A stretch of 35,614 nucleotides of DNA from a virus. Within the stretch, counting starts at the first letter, position 1; each line of letters opens with the position of its first letter. Positions 15,397 through 23,943 of this stretch are shown here, one piece after another. The stretch is from positions 1 through 35,614 of IMG/VR virus record IMGVR_UViG_3300009504_000016, one strand, 5' to 3'. The translations under genes and the position numbers were made by a program. Under the pieces are notes generated by a model, which was not told the DNA's origin, made no database searches, and saw nothing but the letters and a program-made list of their open reading frames with translations.

Positions 15397-16710
15397 TTAT
15401 ATATGTCTCTGTTCTGGATTCATTTGTAACAGGGCCTTTCTTGAAGCATCCCCATATTTTGTGAAATATAGTTCTATATATTGATCTAAATGATCATCCA
15501 GCCACATTGTTTCAGAATACGTTCTACTATCTTTAGATATCTTCATATAATATGATTGATCGTTAAGTAGCTTCTTAAGTTGATCAACCATATCTGTTCC
15601 GGTTTTAAATCGTAGTGGTGCATCTTTATATGTTACTAAATCCTGATACACACCTGGTAGTCCTTGATATGCAGCCTCTAAAAATTTAATATTGCTTTTT
15701 GCCCTGTTAAAGTGACAATCCATTAAAGGGGCAATTGTTGCACTCAAATTTAAATCGTGCATAGCCCTTGGATAATTTATAAACGATGCCCAAGGGGCGT
15801 GTTCAATTTCTCCACTATCAATAAACGGCTTTAATGGCAATGGGTAACACCCCATCATAACCCACTTGAAATCTTTTCTAGTAGCAATAATTTGATTTAC
15901 AATATGTGTGAAATCGTCTAATTGCCCTGTCCTATTTGTTACATCAACATGAGTTCCCGACCCGCAATATCCTACTCGTGGGCGTTTCTTGTTTTTATCA
16001 AAATTTTCCATAAGGCGTTTTTTATCATAAAACCCGTCTGCCCACATTTTAGGTGCCATGTTTGGTATTACTGTTATGTTTTTATTTCCTGTTTTTTCAC
16101 GATAATAATCTTTCATATACTCACACGTTACAGAAATTTCATCAGACAATTGCATGATAGATAATGCACTTTTAAGAATTTCTTCTTGTTCAAATGCTAC
16201 TTTACATCTATTAAAGTCTGGTATATCATCTTTAAAGATTATATCATCAATTTCATAAATTACTTTAAACCCAAGTTTTTCTGATCCTTGCTTTAAAAAG
16301 TTGACAAATTGTAGTTGTGCCGGTGTAGCTTGTCTCTGTAAACGCACAGCTTTTAGACCTTGATAGAATCTTCCATCTAATACCATTGTTGTTAGTCCGT
16401 TTATAATAGCCTTTTGGTTTCCGTTGAGTAGTAATTCTGGCCATAACATTCTCCAAAACCCACAGCCACCATAATCAGCATAATAGTTTACCGCACGATT
16501 AAGATTAGCCCCTGGCATAGCCAGAGGTGGTGGGGTGCCACCAACCCTTGTTTGCCCCACAACTGTTGTCTGTGGGACGCCTGGGGGCATTCCTAGGGGT
16601 GCATACGGTATACCCATTGTTTGTGGATTATATACAACGCCACGCTGTTGTTCTTGTGGTTGTGGTGCTGGTGCTGATTGTGGTTGCATTGGCATCTTAA
16701 ACTTCGGCAT
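15397..16710 (-). CDS. Glycosyltransferase (GT4/GT-B type) with Pro/Gln-rich N-terminus
   Basis: 437 residues. Residues 1-65 are Pro/Gln/Gly-rich and probably disordered. A GT-B fold follows: GCGFWRMLWP at ~82-91 (a Gly-rich donor/acceptor loop), YEIDDII at ~152-158, and the C-terminal nucleotide-sugar domain beginning RVGYCGSGTH at ~245-254, with the EX7E-like segment SNIKFLEAAYQGLPGV at ~339-354. It probably transfers a sugar to DNA, a virion protein or a host glycan. The start has a GGAGACA site and overlaps the gp46 stop. A T4-type late promoter lies 26 bases upstream of the ATG, suggesting late expression, unlike its replication-gene neighbours. Confidence 0.8.
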   Translation of the reverse strand: MPKFKMPMQPQSAPAPQPQEQQRGVVYNPQTMGIPYAPLGMPPGVPQTTVVGQTRVGGTPPPLAMPGANLNRAVNYYADYGGCGFWRMLWPELLLNGNQKAIINGLTTMVLDGRFYQGLKAVRLQRQATPAQLQFVNFLKQGSEKLGFKVIYEIDDIIFKDDIPDFNRCKVAFEQEEILKSALSIMQLSDEISVTCEYMKDYYREKTGNKNITVIPNMAPKMWADGFYDKKRLMENFDKNKKRPRVGYCGSGTHVDVTNRTGQLDDFTHIVNQIIATRKDFKWVMMGCYPLPLKPFIDSGEIEHAPWASFINYPRAMHDLNLSATIAPLMDCHFNRAKSNIKFLEAAYQGLPGVYQDLVTYKDAPLRFKTGTDMVDQLKKLLNDQSYYMKISKDSRTYSETMWLDDHLDQYIELYFTKYGDASRKALLQMNPEQRHI

Positions 16711-18533
16711 TATTGTCTCCTTATTAAATCATAGGTATTTATATCACCCAAAGTGGTAAACCCGTCTTTCTTTTCTAAAAATACAATATCATTTGTTGCA
16801 GTTTTTATTGCGCTATTTTTATGGCTTATAATATAACACGCTTCATCATATTTGTCAATACGTTCATTTAATATTTCTAGAAAATCTTCTATACCTTTAT
16901 CGTCTAAACTAGTGTCTAATATTTCATCATAAAATGATAAGTTGAGTGATATATTACCCTGAAGTCTTCTAATATCCATGAACGTAAACAATATTGCCAA
17001 ATCTATGCGTTTTCTTTCTCCACTTGAAAAGTTATTATATGAACACTCTTGTCCCTTATCATTTATTATCCGTTCATTAAAATACTCATCGAATTTAAAC
17101 CTACACGGAGCATCTAGTTTATTCAAGTAGTATGATAATTTACCATTTAAAATTTTTAATAGCTTTTTAATAATAAATGATTTTACACCCTCTTCAGAAA
17201 CTATATGTTTAACTGCATCTAGTGTTTTTAAGGTTTTGTTTAATTGATCAGTTATTGCCTTTAGTGCAGATAATCTAGCAGCAGTGTCCTTTATTAGGGT
17301 ATCAAATTCTCCAACTTCATTTTCTAATGCTTCTATATCTACCTTTATCTGTTTATTCCATGTATTTAGCTGATCTATGCGAGCTAAAACATTAATATTA
17401 TGTTGTATATTATTGTTTATGTCAGTTATATTATTCTTTTGCTTATCTATGGCCTTTGTACACTTTAGTTTAGTATCTTCCAACTCACGTTGACGTTCTA
17501 TGCTTCTAGTTATTTCTTCTTTTATGTCCTGTATTTCACTCTTAAGTGTAGATATTTTTTCGTTGCGTGATTTTTTATCATCTTCTGTAAAGGGCCGTTT
17601 ACATTTATCACACATATCACCAACAGTATTTAGTTGTTTAATATCCTGGGTTTTTGTATGAATCTTTTCTTCTAACGTGGCAACAAGTTTTATTTGCGTT
17701 TTTATATCTTCTTGTATTGTCTTATATTTTTGTTCTAATATTTTTATATTATTATTGAATTCTGGTATTTTTTTCTCGTCAACGACTATCAATGTACCGT
17801 TTAATACTGACAATTCTTTGGTATTGTCGGCATCTCTTTTTAATAGCGTATCAATACGTTCTCTTTTATACGTATCTGTTTTATCCTTTTGTGATGTATA
17901 AATTTTTAGAGTATTTTTAACTTCATTCAGTTTGGTTTCTTCAACAGAAAGCTCATTATTAGTATCATTATATTGTTGTCTACCTGCTAGTAGCATATCT
18001 TGGAAAACACCTAAATCAAAAAGACCCTCACAAAATTTTCTCTTTTCTACCTTCTTTTGTGACATAAACGGTATGGTTCCGTTGACAGTCATAATTACTG
18101 CATTTTTAAAAACTTCCTCACTTGCTCCAATTATATTACAAATTTCATCTGTTGTTTTAGGCATTGATGATTTTGTACCATCTTCGCCATTGATTTCCAA
18201 ATATACCTTTGTGGGTGATATTTTTCTCTCTAATGAATATGTTGTCAATACCTCGTTTTCTATAACATCAAACTCCAACTTAACCCTGCAATTCTTTTCA
18301 TTTACATTATTAACAATTTCTTCTTTTTTTAGTTCTCGTATGGTAGTTCCAAACAAACAGAAGAACACCGCATCTGCTATTGTGCTTTTACCAACACCGT
18401 TTTTGGAATCTTCCTTATCGTGGTTTATTCCTGTGATAATATTAAGACCACGCTTAAAATTTATTGCAACAGTTTCATTTCCTATACTTAGGAAATTTTC
18501 TATCTCTATTTTTTTAAAGTTTACTCTTTTCAT
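16710..18533 (-). CDS. 46: gp46-like recombination endonuclease subunit (SbcC/Rad50 type)
   Basis: 607 residues (T4 gp46 is 560). It has an N-terminal ATPase half with Walker A NGVGKST at ~45-51, long coiled coils around a zinc hook CDKC (Cys308, Cys311), the ABC signature FSSGERKR at ~502-509 and Walker B SFYDE at ~533-537. With gp47 it resects DNA ends for recombination and degrades host DNA. Its partner gene 47 is not adjacent as in T4 but about 11 kb upstream at 29859, across a sugar-modification island. The start overlaps the preceding small gene by 4 bases. Confidence 0.95.
   Translation of the reverse strand: MKRVNFKKIEIENFLSIGNETVAINFKRGLNIITGINHDKEDSKNGVGKSTIADAVFFCLFGTTIRELKKEEIVNNVNEKNCRVKLEFDVIENEVLTTYSLERKISPTKVYLEINGEDGTKSSMPKTTDEICNIIGASEEVFKNAVIMTVNGTIPFMSQKKVEKRKFCEGLFDLGVFQDMLLAGRQQYNDTNNELSVEETKLNEVKNTLKIYTSQKDKTDTYKRERIDTLLKRDADNTKELSVLNGTLIVVDEKKIPEFNNNIKILEQKYKTIQEDIKTQIKLVATLEEKIHTKTQDIKQLNTVGDMCDKCKRPFTEDDKKSRNEKISTLKSEIQDIKEEITRSIERQRELEDTKLKCTKAIDKQKNNITDINNNIQHNINVLARIDQLNTWNKQIKVDIEALENEVGEFDTLIKDTAARLSALKAITDQLNKTLKTLDAVKHIVSEEGVKSFIIKKLLKILNGKLSYYLNKLDAPCRFKFDEYFNERIINDKGQECSYNNFSSGERKRIDLAILFTFMDIRRLQGNISLNLSFYDEILDTSLDDKGIEDFLEILNERIDKYDEACYIISHKNSAIKTATNDIVFLEKKDGFTTLGDINTYDLIRRQ
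16736..16743 (-). promoter_or_regulatory. T4-type late promoter (TATAAATA)
   Basis: The minus strand reads TATAAATACC, then, after a further 12 bases, AAGGAGACA and the ATG of the glycosyltransferase at 16710. The exact consensus recognised by gp55, at a natural distance from the ribosome site, makes this the best late promoter in the window. It lies inside the 3' end of gene 46. Confidence 0.75.
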
Positions 18534-18703
18534 AAATTTACCAAAAACTTATCAGCTTCAAATATAAGTTCAACAGCACTTTGTGCTTCTTCTAATGTAT
18601 TACACTCTTCTAACGCTGTCATTATATCATATATGGCAGCGGTAAAATTATTTTCATCACGCTCTACGGTTACTATTGGACATATTTTTTTGTAATTCTG
18701 CAT
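18530..18703 (-). CDS. Small hypothetical protein before gene 46
   Basis: 57 residues from the ATG at 18703 (MQNYKKICPIV); a longer version would begin at a TTG at 18727. The C-terminal ~35 residues (ALEECNTLEEAQSAVELIFEADKF) look like two helices. It overlaps the upstream epimerase-like gene by about 47 bases and the gp46 start by 4 bases, the latter being the usual coupling in this genome. No clear ribosome site is visible and I do not recognise it. Confidence 0.5.
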   Translation of the reverse strand: MQNYKKICPIVTVERDENNFTAAIYDIMTALEECNTLEEAQSAVELIFEADKFLVNL

Positions 18704-19490
18704 ATGATACCCGTATTGCTGCTTCAATATCTAATGGTTTGTAAAACGGTATTAATTTACTAATACTCATAACATTGTTAACTAGATACACCCCTTCTCG
18801 TTTTCGTAGTTCTTCTGCTGTATTAACATATTTAATAGGTAGATCACACCAATTAGCGATTCTTGCTATTGTTGCTGAACCAAGTTGACTTACATTAAAT
18901 ATACCACACTGTTGGGCATTAATCAACTCTTTTACAGCACCAACTACCGTTGATGTTGATGTAAAGCTGTCTAATTTATCTCCTGTATAGCTTTGAAACT
19001 TACAAAGTTTACATAATAGGTTGTTTTTATCCATAACATCACTAAAGAGCAACCTTGGTCGTATAATCAAGTCGGTATTTGCATTGCATGTATATTCCCC
19101 TACCCATTTAGACACAGTATAATTACAATGTGCACTAATAGGAGAGTCCTCTGTATTACTAATTGTTGTATCATCATACAAACACCCTGTTGAAATATGA
19201 ACAAATTTTATATTGTTTTTATTACAAAATGAACTTAATACACGAGGTAATTTACCATTAACAAATAATGCCTCTTTAAAATTATCTCTATCTTCACACC
19301 ATCTTGTGTTTGATTTGCCAATACAATTTACTACTACATTATATCGCTTTAGTTCGTCTAATCCATATCCAGAAAATGTACATTCTGGGTAGTTAACCTT
19401 GAACTGATCTTTGTTCCAGGTTTCTATTCCATGCCGTTCAAATTCTTTTCCAAGGTATCCGCTACCAAGCACAAGAATTTTAGTTGTCAT
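18657..19490 (-). CDS. NAD(P)-dependent sugar reductase/epimerase (RmlD-like SDR)
   Basis: 277 residues from the ATG at 19490 (MTTKILVLGSG), with GGAGAA about 10 bases upstream; an upstream extension to 19523 lies in another small gene. The nucleotide-binding GSGYLGKEF motif is at ~8-16, VVNCIG at ~51-56, HISTGCLYDD follows at ~96-105, and the catalytic YxxxK is YTVSK. The pattern resembles dTDP-4-dehydrorhamnose reductases and related extended SDR enzymes. It probably makes a deoxy or epimerised nucleotide sugar for the nearby glycosyltransferases. The substrate is not determined. Confidence 0.8.
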   Translation of the reverse strand: MTTKILVLGSGYLGKEFERHGIETWNKDQFKVNYPECTFSGYGLDELKRYNVVVNCIGKSNTRWCEDRDNFKEALFVNGKLPRVLSSFCNKNNIKFVHISTGCLYDDTTISNTEDSPISAHCNYTVSKWVGEYTCNANTDLIIRPRLLFSDVMDKNNLLCKLCKFQSYTGDKLDSFTSTSTVVGAVKELINAQQCGIFNVSQLGSATIARIANWCDLPIKYVNTAEELRKREGVYLVNNVMSISKLIPFYKPLDIEAAIRVSYAELQKNMSNSNRRA

Positions 19491-19644
19491 CTGTCTTTTT
19501 CTCCAACCCCTTCTTGATATCATCCAGCTTTATAATTTTTCTCATTATATCAGTTGACGGCCTCTTGTCCTCTGGACAAAGACCGTTTTCTATATAATAA
19601 TTAATTGCTTCTACTATTAACTCTTGCGTTTCTTTTGTTGCCAT
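19480..19644 (-). CDS. Small 54-residue helical protein
   Basis: The frame begins MATKETQELIVEA at 19644 with a strong AAGGAGAAC site and ends at 19480, overlapping the next gene's start by 11 bases. It is helical and highly charged (NYYIENGLCPEDKRPS, then KIIKLDDIKKGLEKK). No motif of known function is visible. The ribosome site, the fit in the gap and the overlap support it as a real gene. Confidence 0.7.
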   Translation of the reverse strand: MATKETQELIVEAINYYIENGLCPEDKRPSTDIMRKIIKLDDIKKGLEKKTDDN

Positions 19645-19645
19645 G

Positions 19646-20311
19646 TTAGTTCTCCTTATTTTCTAGTTCTCCTGTTGATAAATTTATAAACAGAAGCTTT
19701 TTGTAATTTTTATCAACCATATAAAATTTTTCCGGTGGGCCACCACGCATTGTGCGTTTTGTATCCACCATCTGTTTGTCTAAATCATTAAAATTTATAA
19801 GCCAAGAACACATATTATTATTGTTTTTTATTTCTATTGAGTTATTCTTTTCCCAAAACAAACATAAAAAATGAAGTAGGTGTACATTATTAGTTTCTAT
19901 TGCGTTTTTTACAGAAGACTTTAGTTCTATAGGGTTTTTTGGGTCACGATATTTAACCCAACCAAAATCTACAGTTTTAAACATTGACGGCCAATATGTA
20001 TCAGAACCCTTTAAATATTGTTCTTTAATTTTTTTAGCCTCAATTTCTATAGCCAACCCTACGTTTTTGGAAGTTCCCCCTATTATCTTTTGAAAATGAA
20101 TTGGTAGTTTATCACGCTGCACGGTTAAAACCAAATCCCAACCATAATCTTCCTTTACAAAAATCTTACCATCAGATTGATCTGAATTGACTATTACCTT
20201 TTTAGGTGTGGCACCAAAGTTTTTTGTAAACATATTAGCAACAACCAATCCAAAATCATTGCTGATTCTATGCAGGTTGGAATCATATTTACCTCTACAT
20301 CTACCTATCAT
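19646..20311 (-). CDS. Hypothetical protein after the GMP reductase-like gene
   Basis: 221 residues, starting MIGRCRGKYD, overlapping the previous stop by 4 bases. I do not recognise the family. Features include a DYGWDLVLTVQRDKLP segment, AIEIEAKKIKEQY, DTYWPSMFKTVDFGWVKY and a C-terminal GGPPEKFYMV. The spread of acidic and Lys residues could fit a nuclease fold, but no clear PD-(D/E)xK motif is present. Co-transcription with the GMP reductase-like gene and the sugar genes does not point to one role. Confidence 0.6.
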   Translation of the reverse strand: MIGRCRGKYDSNLHRISNDFGLVVANMFTKNFGATPKKVIVNSDQSDGKIFVKEDYGWDLVLTVQRDKLPIHFQKIIGGTSKNVGLAIEIEAKKIKEQYLKGSDTYWPSMFKTVDFGWVKYRDPKNPIELKSSVKNAIETNNVHLLHFLCLFWEKNNSIEIKNNNNMCSWLINFNDLDKQMVDTKRTMRGGPPEKFYMVDKNYKKLLFINLSTGELENKEN

Positions 20312-21297
20312 ATTTTACTCTCTTCCCTTCCACCACTTCCTATATGTATAAACTTACATTTAAGTTTATATTCTGCTAGGTCTTTTGCACCAACATAAGA
20401 ACATGCAGACTGAATACCTTCCTGTATCTCTCTTAATAAAAACTTTACATGGTCGCCTAGGGGCACTTCTTGTGTAACCCCCTCAACGAACTCCGGTCTC
20501 TTATCTCCATTACTTTTATTATGTGCACTTGCAGATCCGCCATATACTTTATATCTGGTACCATCTTTTCTTTTATATACATTACCAGGTGTTTCCATAC
20601 ATCCAGCAAAAAACGACCCCAACATTATAATATCAGAAAACTTAAGTGCTTTTGATATATCACCAACGGTTTTTATTCCACCATCAGCAATTATAACAGG
20701 TCTATTAGTGGTGTCAAATGAATTATATATGTTATCTAAGGCCCAAAGTTGCGGGACACCAACACCTGTATTGGTTCTGGTTTGACACATAGATCCTGGA
20801 CCAATCCCTACCTTTATAGCACTAGCACCCCATTCATATAACGTCTTTGCACCTTCTGGGGTAGCAACATTTCCTGCTATTACATAAATATTAGATTCCT
20901 CGCTTTTAATAAATTCTATTGTTTCCTTCATCATAATAGAGTGTCCGTGGGCGATATCAATACAAAAGTATCGTGCCCCTGCATTGTATAACGCCCTAAA
21001 CCTCTCTTTTGAGTCTCCATTAACACCAATAGACACCCCAGGAATTTGAACTTTGGCTAGTTCATAATCAGAAACCGCCTCTTCAATAGTATTGAACCTA
21101 TGTAGTATTGCCCATGCACCACGCTCACCCATCTCTAGGGCCATCCTAGGTCCTGTTATGGTTTTCATGTTAGCTGATATTACTGGTATATCGTGTATAA
21201 GTGTATTGAGTTTAACAGATATGTTTATATCCTTTCGTGACCTGATATCCGAATATTGCGGCTCGATTAAAACGTCATTAAACGTATATGTCTGCAT
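20308..21297 (-). CDS. GMP reductase / IMP dehydrogenase family enzyme
   Basis: 329 residues from the ATG at 21297 with an AAGGAA site; a TTG two codons earlier is not needed. It is a single TIM barrel with no CBS domains. The catalytic loop is GIGPGSMCQTR with Cys171, and IIADGGI and GSFFAGC form the phosphate-binding region. The C-terminal segment IQSACSYVGAKDL matches GMP reductase (SACTYVGA in E. coli GuaC) better than IMP dehydrogenase (GYTGA). It would adjust the purine pool, GMP to IMP, and with it GDP-sugar supply for the neighbouring epimerases. T4-type late promoters lie upstream. Confidence 0.85.
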   Translation of the reverse strand: MQTYTFNDVLIEPQYSDIRSRKDINISVKLNTLIHDIPVISANMKTITGPRMALEMGERGAWAILHRFNTIEEAVSDYELAKVQIPGVSIGVNGDSKERFRALYNAGARYFCIDIAHGHSIMMKETIEFIKSEESNIYVIAGNVATPEGAKTLYEWGASAIKVGIGPGSMCQTRTNTGVGVPQLWALDNIYNSFDTTNRPVIIADGGIKTVGDISKALKFSDIIMLGSFFAGCMETPGNVYKRKDGTRYKVYGGSASAHNKSNGDKRPEFVEGVTQEVPLGDHVKFLLREIQEGIQSACSYVGAKDLAEYKLKCKFIHIGSGGREESKI

Positions 21298-21303
21298 CAA
21301 CAA

Positions 21304-21516
21304 ATTCCTTTGCTTAATAGTTGAACTTTTCGTAGTTCGTTAAGTAATTTAAAATAATTTTTGCGTTTACAACTAGATGTATTTATAAATAAGAGTTTTT
21401 CTTAAAATCATACGTACACCCGTATTTCAATGCAAGAGTCTTGTATATTGTGTTCATACATGTATTATATACTAATAAACAAAAAATACAACACATTCTT
21501 TCATAAGAATAGTATA
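21304..21516 (-). promoter_or_regulatory. 213-base leader region with late promoters
   Basis: This is the longest gap inside the minus-strand block. It holds exact TATAAATA sequences on the minus strand, described separately, a small ATTCTT/AAGAAT hairpin at 21497-21512 and a GAACT/AGTTC hairpin close to the GMP reductase ribosome site. It shows no open frame of note and no recognisable purine riboswitch core. Confidence 0.4.
21380..21387 (-). promoter_or_regulatory. T4-type late promoter (TATAAATA) before the GMP reductase-like gene
   Basis: Minus-strand TATAAATA lies 83 bases before the ATG at 21297 in non-coding sequence, giving a leader of roughly 75 bases. The motif overlaps a plus-strand TATAAATA (21384-21391), because the sequence TATTTATAAATA is palindromic; there is no plus-strand gene to drive. 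Confidence 0.6.
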
Positions 21517-22512
21517 TTATTTATAAATGTTAACCTGTTCATTTATCCAAGCGTATGTATGTGCCAACCCATCTTTAAGAGAATAATTAGGTTTCCAATT
21601 AAGCCTTTCTTGAATAAGTTTATTATCAGATGTTCTTCCTCTTACACCCAACGGACCATCAATATGCTTAATGGTTACTTTCTTACCTGCAATATCCGCA
21701 ACGTATTGTACAAGTTGATTAATAGTTACGATTTCTTCTGATCCTATATTAACGGGGCCATGCCACGATTGATCCATAAGTCTACGTATACCCTCAAGAC
21801 ATTCATCAATATAAAGGAATGAACGTGTTTGTTCCCCGTCACCCCAAACCTCAATTTCACCACCTTCATCAGGTAATATAGCAATTTTTCGACATATTGC
21901 TGCTGGTGCCTTTTCCTTACCATTATTCCATGAACCATGGGGTCCAAAAATATTATGAAAGCGAGCAATATGAACGTCTACATTATAATTTCTAGCATAA
22001 GAAAGATAAAGCCTTTCACTAAAAAGTTTTTCCCAACCATATTCACTATCGGGATTGGCTGGATACGCACTAGACTCTTCACAGTTTGGATTGTTAGGAT
22101 CTAACTGATTATGTTCTGGATACATACAGGCAGAAGATGAATAAAATATTTTCTTATAATGCTTATGAAGATCAGCAAAGTTAAGATTTATCTGTGCTGA
22201 ATTATGCATTATATCTGCATCATGGTCTCCACTAAATATATAACCAGCACCACCCATGTCTGCTGCCAATTGATATACATCATCAAACAGTTCATCATTA
22301 TATAAAGATAAGACCTTTTTACAATTTTCATAGGAGCGTAAATCTAATAGTTGAAAATTATCACAGATTTGTTTTTCTGTTCCAAAATCTTTGTCGAATT
22401 CTGGTTCTTTAATATCTACCCCTCTAACATAATCGTATCCCTCTGTTTTAAGTCTCTTTATAAGATGACTTCCAATAAAACCACCCGCTCCACATACTAA
22501 CGCCTTTTTCAT
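21517..22512 (-). CDS. GDP-mannose 3,5-epimerase-like SDR
   Basis: 331 residues with an AAAGGAC site. NAD-binding GAGGFIG is at ~8-14. The sequence follows plant GDP-mannose 3,5-epimerase closely: SSSACMYPE (Cys129), YGWEK (Tyr158, Lys162), RFHNIFGPHG, KEKAPAA (Lys201), WGDGEQTRSF, FLYIDECLEG and GPLGVRGRTSDN. Cys, Tyr and both Lys sit exactly 16 residues earlier than Cys145, Tyr174, Lys178 and Lys217 of the Arabidopsis enzyme, so the whole catalytic set is kept. It should convert GDP-mannose to GDP-L-galactose or GDP-L-gulose for the adjacent transferases. A general nucleotide-sugar epimerase is the alternative. Confidence 0.88.
   Translation of the reverse strand: MKKALVCGAGGFIGSHLIKRLKTEGYDYVRGVDIKEPEFDKDFGTEKQICDNFQLLDLRSYENCKKVLSLYNDELFDDVYQLAADMGGAGYIFSGDHDADIMHNSAQINLNFADLHKHYKKIFYSSSACMYPEHNQLDPNNPNCEESSAYPANPDSEYGWEKLFSERLYLSYARNYNVDVHIARFHNIFGPHGSWNNGKEKAPAAICRKIAILPDEGGEIEVWGDGEQTRSFLYIDECLEGIRRLMDQSWHGPVNIGSEEIVTINQLVQYVADIAGKKVTIKHIDGPLGVRGRTSDNKLIQERLNWKPNYSLKDGLAHTYAWINEQVNIYK
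21518..21525 (-). promoter_or_regulatory. Second possible late promoter (TATAAATA)
   Basis: A second exact minus-strand TATAAATA overlaps the stop codon of the GDP-mannose epimerase-like gene, about 220 bases before the GMP reductase ATG. AT-rich sequence makes chance matches more likely, so it is weaker evidence than the one at 21380. Confidence 0.35.
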
Positions 22513-22544
22513 TATGTCCTTTCTTTTGTAATATGATTATTGAT

Positions 22545-23363
22545 TTATACCATTAATAACTTTTTTATACCATCTTCAAGTGATGTTTCTGCTTTCCAAT
22601 ATTTTAATATATCTGTTGAAGGCTCATTACGATAACCCTGTTGAACAGTATCTTTTGTTAATGCTGGGAAAATTGGTACATTGTTAAAGGTTTTAGATAT
22701 TATCTTAGCGATATCTATTATTTTAGTCCATTCAAAATTGGTTATATGTAATTGTTCGGTTCTTGAAATATCATTATATTTTTCTGAAAGTATTTTTAAA
22801 CATTTACAACAATCTTCAGTATATAACATTTGGCGTTCTTCTTCACCGTCTGTTAACATATTTATTTTATGAACATGTTTAGCTTGTAAAATAAAATCTG
22901 TAATTACATGGGTTTTTTCGAGATCATGTTCAATTCCATATACATTCCAAAATTTAACAATAAGCCCATTTAAACTTTTTGTATATGTTTCACCAACTGC
23001 TTTTAAAATACCATATGGAGAAAAAGACATATTAGACATTTGGCTTGATGCAAATATAAATGGTGTTTTATATTTTTCTAGGTGTGTAAACGTTTCTGCC
23101 ATTAATTTTATATTATTATCTATAAAATCAAAAGTATGTTGATATTTTTTAAGATATGTTGATCCACCAACATCAAATGCTAAAAAATAAACAAAGTCAC
23201 TTTCATATAATAATTTTTGTAATAATATATTATTATGTATTCTTAAATCTTCATATTTTGAATTGTAAATATCAAATTCAAAAACGGTTTGATTTTGGTT
23301 TCTTAAATAATTTGTAAGTTCTTTACCTATTTGTCCTGATGATCCTAAAACTAAATTTTTCAT
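22545..23363 (-). CDS. NAD-dependent epimerase/dehydratase (SDR)
   Basis: 272 residues with an AAGGGG site. The Rossmann motif GSSGQIG is at ~7-13, followed by FDVGGSTYL, the ASSQMS strand and the catalytic YGILK. A C-terminal region (TDGEEERQMLYTEDC) resembles the substrate domain of extended SDR sugar enzymes. It probably acts after the GDP-mannose 3,5-epimerase-like enzyme. Substrate unknown. It overlaps nothing but lies 1 base from the methyltransferase stop, within the same operon. Confidence 0.8.
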   Translation of the reverse strand: MKNLVLGSSGQIGKELTNYLRNQNQTVFEFDIYNSKYEDLRIHNNILLQKLLYESDFVYFLAFDVGGSTYLKKYQHTFDFIDNNIKLMAETFTHLEKYKTPFIFASSQMSNMSFSPYGILKAVGETYTKSLNGLIVKFWNVYGIEHDLEKTHVITDFILQAKHVHKINMLTDGEEERQMLYTEDCCKCLKILSEKYNDISRTEQLHITNFEWTKIIDIAKIISKTFNNVPIFPALTKDTVQQGYRNEPSTDILKYWKAETSLEDGIKKLLMV

Positions 23364-23364
23364 A

Positions 23365-23943
23365 TTAATTACCCCTTCTTAAAATAGTAAGTCCGTGGTT
23401 TACCGGTATTGTAACAAATTCAAATTCAGGGTTCTCGTTTATAAATTTTATAACACCACCATATGGTCCTGTACCTTGAAATTCTCCATGGTTTATTACT
23501 GCTGTGTTATAATTTGGGTGTGCAAACGTATGCATTAAATCGTGCGTGGTTATTAAGGTATTTTTTGTTACTAAATTTTTAATAGCAGTTAATTCATTAT
23601 ATACATGTTCAGAAGTATGCCAATCATCAATATATATTAAATCTGGACAAATTGTTAAATTTTTAATATATTGTAATGCATCTTCTTTATGAAATGTCCA
23701 ATATTGTCTTAATTCTTCTGGCGGTACAAACATGGGGTTTGCTATATCTATTGATACTAGGTGTGCATTTAAAATTTGACATGCTCGTAATAAGGGATAT
23801 GTAGTACCACCCCTTCTAACACCGGTTTCAAGAATATTTTTTGCTCTAATAGAACAAGCTAATGCCAATAAAGTAATTCCATGTTGACTAGTTTCATTGT
23901 TACCTGTTAATGCGTCTTTTATTATGTCATCAATGTTAATCAT
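23365..23943 (-). CDS. Class I SAM-dependent methyltransferase
   Basis: 192 residues. The SAM-binding motif I is NILETGVRRGGTTYPLL at ~37-52, motif II LVSIDI at ~62-67, and DLIYIDDWHTSEHVYNEL follows, as in the Methyltransf_24 group often found in polysaccharide clusters. A final VNHGLTILRRG strand fits the fold. It likely O-methylates a sugar, since it lies between glycosyltransferase and epimerase genes. The start has GGAGT, and it overlaps the upstream gene by 4 bases. Confidence 0.75.
   Translation of the reverse strand: MINIDDIIKDALTGNNETSQHGITLLALACSIRAKNILETGVRRGGTTYPLLRACQILNAHLVSIDIANPMFVPPEELRQYWTFHKEDALQYIKNLTICPDLIYIDDWHTSEHVYNELTAIKNLVTKNTLITTHDLMHTFAHPNYNTAVINHGEFQGTGPYGGVIKFINENPEFEFVTIPVNHGLTILRRGN

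Noticed and set aside
17932-18567. Plus-strand frame of 211 residues opposite gp46
   Set aside because: It is the antisense shadow of a certain gene with Walker and zinc-hook motifs.
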